A stretch of DNA of 64,000 nucleotides from Photobacterium damselae (GTDB lineage: Bacteria; Pseudomonadota; Gammaproteobacteria; Enterobacterales; Vibrionaceae). Each line of letters starts with the position of its first letter. Within the stretch, counting starts at the first letter, position 1. Location: positions 186,001-250,000 of the forward strand of contig NZ_PYOG01000001.1 of the NCBI RefSeq assembly GCF_003026815.1. The letters run 5' to 3'. The notes under the pieces are model-generated. The model had not been told where the DNA came from and did no database searches. It worked only from the letters and a program-made list of their open reading frames with translations. Positions 57,190 to 64,000 of the stretch are shown here, piece after piece. Position numbers and translations under genes: made by a program.

Positions 57190-59844
57190 TTATTGAATTT
57201 GAGTCTTACTCACTGGGGCTGCTTTTTTAATATCGAATGAACCGATATAAGTACCTCGATCATTACCACTCCAGGAATAAACGTCACCATAAGCTGTGAC
57301 AAATGTAAAACCATAATGGTCAGGATACGTAGCAATAATTCGTTCAGGAATGACAATTAAATCTCTTGTACTATCTAAAAGACCACCACCAAACTCTTTA
57401 TTACCCCAACTGCTTATCCATGCTTTAGGTTCATCACTTATGCCAGAAATTGCCATGAAGGCTTCACCATTAGTAATAAAGTGTCCTACATTATTACCAT
57501 CTTTTAGACCAAAGCCTCTAAACCATCCATATTTATCTTCAGTCGATACAGAATCATAATCATAGAATTTCTCAAACGAAACTTGATCACCTTTTTTCGC
57601 GCTCAGATTCCAAATCCCTTTCCAGGATAGAGTCTTTCCATTGGCAAATAATGCAGTAAAACCATCATCACTTGCCATAATATCTTTAGCGTTTTCTAAC
57701 TCAGAATGTAAGCCTTTTAATTCATGAGAGTATGTATTCCCCCCATAAAAAACACTTCCCCACGTCAGTACTTGACCACTTTCTGTTAATGCAGCAAAAG
57801 CACCATGATTTGCGACTACTTTCTTAATATTCTCTAACGGTTCCAATAATTTCTGATTAACTTCATTAACACGCATTTGCTGATAGTAACCAGGTACTGG
57901 AACACGTTTTAAACCATTCGGGCACCCATCCTGAGTATAAAACGTCTTATTACTTTCTTTACATGTCGTCGTATCTTCAACTAACTTAACTTTAAAACCA
58001 GCATAATCATATACAGGTGAACCGCCATAACTGGAAATTCCCCATACGATGACCTTTTTATTTTTTGTTAAAGCTGCAAAAGCGCCATCTGTTGCAACTA
58101 AGTCATTAAATAATAAAGACGGCTCATTATTATCGATATTGCGAAGTTTATCGAAATAGAGATCCCAATTAAAATGGGTTTTCGCATCAGTCGCCTGAAT
58201 TAATTGACTTGTGCTCGGTGATAAATCGGTATCAGACAACTCTCCTTTTTCTTTAGCTAGAGCTTCTTTTTCAGCCTGTTCTTGCGATTCCTTTACCTTT
58301 TGTGCCGCTATATCTCGCAAATACTGTTTATATTCATGCGAAGCACTGCCCCATTCAACTAGCTCACCTCTTGTCGTTAAGATAGCAAACCCATTAAAAT
58401 CTTGGCCTAAACCGACAAATTTAGCTATTGGCGCATCTTGTTTTAAATACTTACAGGTTCCTGAAAAATCAGCTTTTGTCATTTTGTCGGTCACTAAGCA
58501 CACTTGACCATTTTCTGTTTTTAATGCAAAAGCATGTTTATTACCCATCATTTGAGTAAATTTAAATTGGTCCTGCAACAAAGTGTCGGTAAAATTCCCC
58601 AAAGAACCAACAACATGGACTTGCCCATATTCATTTAAAACAGCAAAGGATCGTAAACTAGGTACAACATCAACAATTTTCTCTTGATTTACCGTTTGTA
58701 AATAGTCTTCTTCTCCGATAAATGTTTTAGTGCCCCATGTAAACAAGTTTCCCTGCATATTAATGGCTGCAAAACCGCTATAGTTAGCTTCGACTTTACG
58801 GATATTGTGCTTAAATTCCTCGCTTAATGAACGATTCATTTGTGCCAAACCACTTTCGGCTAACGTTATATTTTCAGATATATCACTATCATTATATAAA
58901 TTAACGCTACCTAAGGTATTGGATTTCCGATCAATTAGAAAACGCTTTTGATAACGAAATTTTGCCAAATGTAATTGGTCTTTAATATAATAACGAACTT
59001 CAATTAATAACGGTTTTAAATACTCATTACCTGATAATTGATATTCACATTTTGTTGATAATTCATGATCTTGAGCTGAAGTTTCACCTTCACTTATCCA
59101 ACGACAAGCAACTTTAGTGTATTCAGTCTCTTGAGCGGAGAGAAAAGAAACCTTAAATGACAACTTATCTCTTGCCCCATATACATCATAATAATCATTT
59201 AACTTATTATTTAATCGAGAAATATTTAATAAACGACCAACCTGGATCTCACTGCTCGCTGGGTGTGATTTAAGAACGTCATTAATATTTTCAGGCAATT
59301 GATATACCTGATAAGAACCAACACGATTAGATGATACATCTAAAGGTTTTACCTGATCTTTATTAACACTCTCTTCAATTATATTTGAATCTTCTGGATT
59401 AACTGCGATCGAAATCGTTTGATCATCGAGAGAAATGCCCTTATTTAAGTCAGCAATTTCAGCTGGCTTATCAAGAGATAAATGATCTTGCTGTATATCC
59501 TTAACCGCACTTTCTTTTATTACATTCTGAGAAGAAGATGATGTAACAAAGTCTTCTGGTTTTATCTCTGTAACTTCAAGTTTCTTATCTATTGATAGCG
59601 GAGGAGAAATTGTTACTACTGGCTGATGTTCACGATTATTTAAAACAACAGTCTCTCTATTTGAATTTACTTTCTCTTCAGTCGCGGATGCAACTTTATT
59701 ACGACTTGGATTAAGAATAGGAGTAGAAGATGTCTTAACCGTATTATCGGCTGAATTTTTGACTGGAGTTGCAGCAGCATCATCACCACCTCCTCCACCA
59801 CAACCACCTAAAACCAATGCTGATACTAACCAAACCTTACGCAT
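57190..59844 (-). CDS. Large lipoprotein with RCC1-like repeats
   Basis: The 884-aa product (ATG at 59844, with AGGTGG ahead; an upstream ATG at 59853 is possible) has a lipoprotein signal MRKVWLVSALVLGGCGGGGG with lipobox LGGC. A low-complexity Ser/Val/Lys-rich region follows (about 20-210), then a small domain (about 210-315). About nine repeats of GxFAALTxxGxVxxWG type follow (about 350-880), for example GAFAALTKNKKVIVWG, GAFAALTESGQVLTWG and GFTFVTAYGDVYSWSG. Such repeats form RCC1/BNR-like beta-propellers used in protein binding. The cell-surface role is unknown; no partner gene is next to it. Confidence 0.78.
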   Translation of the reverse strand: MRKVWLVSALVLGGCGGGGGDDAAATPVKNSADNTVKTSSTPILNPSRNKVASATEEKVNSNRETVVLNNREHQPVVTISPPLSIDKKLEVTEIKPEDFVTSSSSQNVIKESAVKDIQQDHLSLDKPAEIADLNKGISLDDQTISIAVNPEDSNIIEESVNKDQVKPLDVSSNRVGSYQVYQLPENINDVLKSHPASSEIQVGRLLNISRLNNKLNDYYDVYGARDKLSFKVSFLSAQETEYTKVACRWISEGETSAQDHELSTKCEYQLSGNEYLKPLLIEVRYYIKDQLHLAKFRYQKRFLIDRKSNTLGSVNLYNDSDISENITLAESGLAQMNRSLSEEFKHNIRKVEANYSGFAAINMQGNLFTWGTKTFIGEEDYLQTVNQEKIVDVVPSLRSFAVLNEYGQVHVVGSLGNFTDTLLQDQFKFTQMMGNKHAFALKTENGQVCLVTDKMTKADFSGTCKYLKQDAPIAKFVGLGQDFNGFAILTTRGELVEWGSASHEYKQYLRDIAAQKVKESQEQAEKEALAKEKGELSDTDLSPSTSQLIQATDAKTHFNWDLYFDKLRNIDNNEPSLLFNDLVATDGAFAALTKNKKVIVWGISSYGGSPVYDYAGFKVKLVEDTTTCKESNKTFYTQDGCPNGLKRVPVPGYYQQMRVNEVNQKLLEPLENIKKVVANHGAFAALTESGQVLTWGSVFYGGNTYSHELKGLHSELENAKDIMASDDGFTALFANGKTLSWKGIWNLSAKKGDQVSFEKFYDYDSVSTEDKYGWFRGFGLKDGNNVGHFITNGEAFMAISGISDEPKAWISSWGNKEFGGGLLDSTRDLIVIPERIIATYPDHYGFTFVTAYGDVYSWSGNDRGTYIGSFDIKKAAPVSKTQIQ

Positions 59845-60008
59845 AAATTCCACCTAAGCATAATAAAAGGATGGCGATACTAGCGAATAACAAAAATAGT
59901 GTAAATGTAAAATTAACTATTCATTAAATTTAATTAATCAATTGTGTTTTATAAATATCCTTAAAATACAAAAATTTATTTATCTAATTGAATTATAAAA
60001 GATAAAAA

Positions 60009-60040
60009 AAGCCGATAAGGAATCACTCCCCTATCGGCTT
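60009..60040 (-). terminator. Terminator of cysS
   Basis: AAGCCGATA and TATCGGCTT pair, followed by TTTTTTT on the minus strand. It also lies just upstream of the lipoprotein gene's promoter region. Confidence 0.9.
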
Positions 60041-60096
60041 GTATTTTTAAGTGACGCTTTTAACGAATAATCATTTCGCTAATTGCGCTAATAACA

Positions 60097-61476
60097 TTAC
60101 TTACGGCGCCAAGTTGTACCTTGAGGGCCATCTTCTAGAATGATACCCATTTCAGTTAACTTATCACGAGCTTGGTCAGCGGCAGCCCAATCTTTGGCAG
60201 CACGAGCATCAAGACGCTGTTGAATCAATGCTTCAATCTCTGCCACGTCGTCATCATTTGCACCACTTTGTAGGAATACTTCAGGCTCTTGACCTAATAA
60301 ACCTAGTACATCAGCCAGTTCACGCATACGAGCACCAAGAACCGATGCAGCAGCCATATCGTCTGTTTTTAGACGGTTAATTTCACGCGCCATGTCAAAC
60401 AGCACTGAATATGCTTCAGGAGTATTGAAGTCATCATCCATAGCTTCTTTAAAGCGAGCAACAAACTCTTCGCCACCAGCAGCTTCAACTGAAGTATCAA
60501 GACCACGAAGTGATGTGTATAAACGCTCTAAAGCAGAACGAGCTTGTTTTAGGTTATCTTCGCTGTAGTTTAGCTGGCTGCGGTAATGACCAGACATTAG
60601 GAAGTAACGAACTGTTTCAGGATCATAATGGTTTAATACATCACGAATAGTAAAGAAGTTACCAAGAGATTTAGACATTTTCTCGCGGTCAACCATCACC
60701 ATACCACTGTGCATCCAAGTATTTACATACTGGGTATCATGCGCGCAGCAAGATTGAGCAATTTCGTTTTCATGATGTGGGAACTGAAGATCCGAACCAC
60801 CACCGTGGATATCAAAATGATCGCCTAAAATAGCTGAGTTCATTGCTGAACATTCAATGTGCCAACCTGGACGACCTGGACCCCATGGTGATTCCCATGT
60901 TGGTTCACCCGGCTTAGACATTTTCCATAGTACAAAATCAAGAGGGCTACGTTTTGCCAGCTCAATATCAACACGAGCACCAGCTTGCAGCTGATCAAGA
61001 TCTTGCTTAGATAGACGGCCGTAATCTTTAAACTTGCTCACTTCAAACATCACATCGCCATTATCGGCAACGTAAGCGAAACCACGCTCAATCAGACGTT
61101 CACAAAGAGCAATGATTTCGCTAATAAAAGCAGTTGCTCGTGGCTCAACATCAGGACGCTTCATGCCTAGTGCATCAAAGTCTGCGTGCATTTCACCAAT
61201 TAAACGTTCTGTTAGTGAATCGCATGTTTCACCATTTTCAGCAGCACGTTTGATGATTTTGTCGTCAATATCGGTGATGTTACGAACAAACGTTAAATCG
61301 TAGCCCAAGTAGCGAAGGTAACGAGACACTACGTCAAAAGATACGAATGTACGACCGTGTCCAATATGACATAAATCGTAGATTGTAACCCCACAGACGT
61401 ACATACCTACTTTACCAGGGTGAATGGGCTTGAATTCCTCTTTTTGTCGCGTCAGAGAGTTATAGATTTTTAACAT
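60097..61476 (-). CDS. cysS: Cysteinyl-tRNA synthetase
   Basis: CysS charges tRNA-Cys. The 459-aa class I synthetase has HIGH ([15 protein letters not shown]), KMSKS ([14 protein letters not shown]), zinc ligands Cys28 in [10 protein letters not shown] and the Cys/His pair in WHIECSAMN and [10 protein letters not shown], and a C-terminal anticodon-binding helix bundle. It is divergent from ppiB, with a 196-base shared promoter region, as in E. coli. Confidence 0.98.
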   Translation of the reverse strand: MLKIYNSLTRQKEEFKPIHPGKVGMYVCGVTIYDLCHIGHGRTFVSFDVVSRYLRYLGYDLTFVRNITDIDDKIIKRAAENGETCDSLTERLIGEMHADFDALGMKRPDVEPRATAFISEIIALCERLIERGFAYVADNGDVMFEVSKFKDYGRLSKQDLDQLQAGARVDIELAKRSPLDFVLWKMSKPGEPTWESPWGPGRPGWHIECSAMNSAILGDHFDIHGGGSDLQFPHHENEIAQSCCAHDTQYVNTWMHSGMVMVDREKMSKSLGNFFTIRDVLNHYDPETVRYFLMSGHYRSQLNYSEDNLKQARSALERLYTSLRGLDTSVEAAGGEEFVARFKEAMDDDFNTPEAYSVLFDMAREINRLKTDDMAAASVLGARMRELADVLGLLGQEPEVFLQSGANDDDVAEIEALIQQRLDARAAKDWAAADQARDKLTEMGIILEDGPQGTTWRRK

Positions 61477-61672
61477 GCTCTTCTTTACTCATTTTTGGGG
61501 TTACATTAAAGCAGTAATTACACCTTTTATGATTAGTGATGGCAAGGAAAATCCACTACTAACCCACATTTAGGCTATCTTGAAAGCAAGAAGCACGTTA
61601 ATATTTGTGATAAATCGCTGCAATCGTTAAAATTTGCAGCTTAGTGAAAACAGTCCAGTAAAGGAAAAAACC

Positions 61673-62167
61673 ATGGTAACGCTTCACACTAATTTTGGTG
61701 ACATCAAAATTAACCTATTTGAAGAGCAAGCACCTGAAACTTGTGCAAACTTCCTACGTTACTGCCGTGAAGGTTTCTACAACGGTACCCTATTCCACCG
61801 TGTTATCGATGGCTTCATGATTCAAGGCGGCGGCATGACTTCTGGCATGCAAGAGAAAGAAACTCACGCACCAATCAAAAACGAAGCGAACAACGGTCTA
61901 AGCAATAAGACTGGTACTCTTGCAATGGCTCGTACTAACGCGCCTCACTCTGCAACTTCTCAGTTCTTTATCAATGTTAAAGACAACAATTTCTTAGACT
62001 TCACTGGCGAAAACATGAGTGGCTGGGGCTACTGTGTATTCGGTGCTGTACTAGAAGGTATGGACATTGTTGAAAAGATCAAAGCAGTGAAAACAGGTCG
62101 TAGCGGCTACCACGCAGATGTGCCAGTTGAAGATGTTGTGATCGAAAGCGTAACTATCGAAGACTAA
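61673..62167 (+). CDS. ppiB: Cytoplasmic peptidyl-prolyl cis-trans isomerase B
   Basis: This is a cyclophilin that speeds Xaa-Pro isomerisation. I choose ATG at 61673 ([20 protein letters not shown], 164 aa; E. coli 164), with AAAGGA ahead, over an upstream start at 61634. The active-site motif [14 protein letters not shown] and [11 protein letters not shown] are present. It has no signal peptide. lpxH follows after a hairpin. Confidence 0.96.
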   Translation: MVTLHTNFGDIKINLFEEQAPETCANFLRYCREGFYNGTLFHRVIDGFMIQGGGMTSGMQEKETHAPIKNEANNGLSNKTGTLAMARTNAPHSATSQFFINVKDNNFLDFTGENMSGWGYCVFGAVLEGMDIVEKIKAVKTGRSGYHADVPVEDVVIESVTIED

Positions 62168-62179
62168 TCTTCATTGAAT

Positions 62180-62204
62180 AAGGGCGATCTTTAAGATCGC
62201 CCTT
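62180..62204 (+). terminator. Terminator-like hairpin between ppiB and lpxH
   Basis: AAGGGCGATCTT and AAGATCGCCCTT form a nearly gapless stem followed by TCTTTATT, only 12 bases before the lpxH ATG. It would end most ppiB transcripts. Confidence 0.85.
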
Positions 62205-62216
62205 TCTTTATTGACT

Positions 62217-62960
62217 ATGACCACACTTTTTATTTCAGATTTACACCTCAGTGCAGATCGCCCCGACATCACACAATGCTTTCTCTCTTTCATAGAGCAA
62301 GAGACTCAACACATTGATGCTCTCTACGTTCTTGGCGATTTGTTTGAAATGTGGATTGGTGATGATGATGACTCGCCCTTCCATCAGCAGATAAAACACG
62401 CCTTTAAGCAGTTAACAGATCGTGGTACTCCATGCTACTTCATTCATGGTAATCGTGACTTCCTTATTGGAAAACAGTTTGCCAAAGAAACAGGTATGAC
62501 ACTATTACCTGAACATCATGTTGCCAATCTTTACGGGATACCGACACTGATTCTTCATGGTGATACTCTCTGTATTGCCGATGAAGCATATCAAAAATAC
62601 CGTAAGAAGGTTCATAACCCTTGTTTACAGTGGCTGTTTTCTTGTCTGCCTCTTAGTACTCGTCAACGCATCGGAGATAAGATGCGCAGTGGCAGTAGCC
62701 AAAATAATCAGCAAAAAAGTGCTGAAATTATGGATGTAACTGCAAGTGAAGTAGAACGGGTAATGGCTCAAGATGGCGTCTATCGTATGATTCATGGCCA
62801 TACTCACCGCCCAGATATTCATGAGTTAACCGTAAATGGTCAGCCAGCAACTCGTATTGTTCTCGGTGATTGGTATGATCATGGCTCAGTATTAGTCATA
62901 ACGCCTGATGACTACCAATTAGAAACCCGCCAATTTCAAACTGAACAAACACTTAAATAG
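62217..62960 (+). CDS. lpxH: UDP-2,3-diacylglucosamine hydrolase
   Basis: LpxH cleaves UDP-2,3-diacylglucosamine to lipid X, the fourth step of lipid A synthesis. The 247-aa metallophosphoesterase has DLHLSADRPD, GDLFEMWIGDDD, GNRDFLIG, LHGDTL and HGHTHRPDIHE, carrying the dimanganese ligands. I use ATG at 62217 rather than the TTG at 62211. No Shine-Dalgarno is visible, and a terminator-like hairpin abuts the start. The ppiB-lpxH order is conserved in Enterobacteria. Confidence 0.95.
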   Translation: MTTLFISDLHLSADRPDITQCFLSFIEQETQHIDALYVLGDLFEMWIGDDDDSPFHQQIKHAFKQLTDRGTPCYFIHGNRDFLIGKQFAKETGMTLLPEHHVANLYGIPTLILHGDTLCIADEAYQKYRKKVHNPCLQWLFSCLPLSTRQRIGDKMRSGSSQNNQQKSAEIMDVTASEVERVMAQDGVYRMIHGHTHRPDIHELTVNGQPATRIVLGDWYDHGSVLVITPDDYQLETRQFQTEQTLK

Positions 62961-62970
62961 CGTGTAATAA

Positions 62971-62996
62971 AAAAGGTACGCAAACACGTACCTTTT
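62971..62996. terminator. Bidirectional terminator between lpxH and the TSUP gene
   Basis: AAAAGGTACG and CGTACCTTTT pair with T tracts on both strands. Confidence 0.92.
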
Positions 62997-63025
62997 CTCT
63001 CCTTTGTTCCGCAAATCATACCGTA

Positions 63026-63919
63026 TTAGAGATTAGCAATAGGCTCTGGTGTAGATTTACGGTCTTGGCTCCAAGAGCGATACATACTAATTGCCGTATA
63101 AAGTACCACACCGGTTACCAACCAAGCCAAAAGATGCATATCTAATGATTTAACCAAATAAGCAGCAATCACAACCGCTATAGGCCCTGTTATGGCAACG
63201 ACCAAAGCGGCACGAGTATTTACCCGATCTCGAACAAGAAAGCCACCAGCTGAGAAAAAACTCAAGAAGGCACAAGAGCACATCATGACAGGGAATGCCG
63301 CCAATGGATTCATACCTAGCATATAAATCATTGTCATACACGGAGCATATAAACCAATACCAACTGTCATTAATGCGCCAAATAAAAAGTTACCAGCAAT
63401 ACCGATAGCTAATTTCCACCCCGTTAACCCTAACGCAGTGCCACCTAATGGGAAAAGTTTTAACTGCCCTGCAAGCATAAGGCCCGCAACAATAAGCAGT
63501 GCCATACTCATGACAATACGAATAAGCTGGCGATCCCAACTAGAAACCAATTTCGCGCCAACGGTCGCACCAGCACAAGCTGCAATTACCAAACTAACTA
63601 AAGTGACAGCATCAACATTGACTGCTGTTAAAAAAATAAGGGATTGAACAACAGTGGCCAATACGGACTGACAGTTAAGAGTTCCTGGCAACACTTTATC
63701 GTCGACCAATTTAAACTGCTTATAACCTGCAGTCATAATGGCAAAACTACCAATGCCTAAGGTATCGCAAAAATTTGCGAATCCCCCAATAAGGCCAATT
63801 GGAACAATCTTTGTTTGCGCTTCCTGCGTTCTATTTCTGCGCCATGCTTGAATAAGCAAGAACACAAAAATAGCTCCTCCAACAAGCAGTCCCGCTTGTA
63901 TCAAGGTAAATATGGACAT
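63026..63919 (-). CDS. TSUP family (TauE/SafE) membrane permease
   Basis: The 297-aa integral membrane protein has about eight TM helices and two-fold repeats: GGFANFCDTLGIGSFAIM in the first half and GIAGNFLFGALMTVGIGLYAP in the second, each with the glycine-rich TSUP pattern. Family members carry sulfite, sulfoacetate or other organic anions out of the cell. The substrate is not deducible here. It is a single gene at the window edge. Confidence 0.82.
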   Translation of the reverse strand: MSIFTLIQAGLLVGGAIFVFLLIQAWRRNRTQEAQTKIVPIGLIGGFANFCDTLGIGSFAIMTAGYKQFKLVDDKVLPGTLNCQSVLATVVQSLIFLTAVNVDAVTLVSLVIAACAGATVGAKLVSSWDRQLIRIVMSMALLIVAGLMLAGQLKLFPLGGTALGLTGWKLAIGIAGNFLFGALMTVGIGLYAPCMTMIYMLGMNPLAAFPVMMCSCAFLSFFSAGGFLVRDRVNTRAALVVAITGPIAVVIAAYLVKSLDMHLLAWLVTGVVLYTAISMYRSWSQDRKSTPEPIANL

Positions 63920-64000
63920 AACTCAGCTATTTCTTCACAAACAGATTAATAACACGCACAAATTGAGTAACAACTCAACAGAGAATTAAACGTAAGGAGT

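Overview
The window looks like a chromosomal segment of a marine gammaproteobacterium of the Vibrionaceae, most likely a Photobacterium close to P. damselae. This is inferred from gene content and order: phaB-phaA-phasin-phaC, a hybrid kinase-nadA-cpoB-pal-tolBARQ-ybgC block next to cydABX-ybgE, a VCR-like integron attC site, a VC2046-family gene, and a phobalysin/HlyA-type pore-forming toxin of about 600 residues. The base composition is AT-rich, roughly 40% G+C judged by eye.

Region 1, 1-4900, is accessory. It holds two integron-type gene cassettes, one cut by the window edge, with a VCR-like attC site but no integrase. A large AT-rich gap with a 40-bp palindrome follows, then a secreted beta-pore-forming haemolysin with a ricin-type lectin tail, and then a gap carrying a GATAAT hexamer array.

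Region 2, 4897-18753, is bounded by two identical 287-bp direct repeats, each with a tRNA-Ser(UGA)/tRNA-Ser(GGA) pair and its terminator. Between them lie an MscK-type mechanosensitive channel, a polyhydroxybutyrate operon (phaBAPC), the alanine exporter AlaE, a YhjX/YpdB/YpdA pyruvate-sensing module with a recognisable YpdB operator, and a small membrane protein.

Region 3, 18960-31640, is the cell-envelope and respiration core: a YecA/YgfB-family protein, a hybrid histidine kinase, NadA, the Tol-Pal system (ybgC-tolQRAB-pal-cpoB) and the cytochrome bd oxidase operon (cydAB-cydX-ybgE). Two perfect FNR boxes lie upstream of cydA.

Region 4, 31640-37260, is a sialic acid catabolic cluster: nanE-nanK, nanQ and an RpiR-family regulator on the minus strand and nanA divergent. 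Five copies of a 15-bp TGAAGTnnnACTYCA operator-like motif are present. No transporter and no nagA/nagB are in view.

Region 5, 37300-50450, contains ruvC/ruvAB, yebC, aspS, a yecE-like gene, cmoA-cmoB (tRNA wobble uridine modification), a three-gene operon of unknown role (retropepsin-like lipoprotein, cysteine-free 7TM transglutaminase-like protein, ATP-grasp ligase), a VC2046-family gene and a degenerate SDR.

Region 6, 50500-64000, contains adhE with a long, regulator-rich leader, ychE, a voltage-gated K+ channel with a C-terminal zinc ribbon, glpQ, a large RCC1-like repeat lipoprotein, cysS, ppiB, lpxH and a TSUP permease. The strongest candidate for a poorly described system is the three-gene ATP-grasp operon at 45550-48855.
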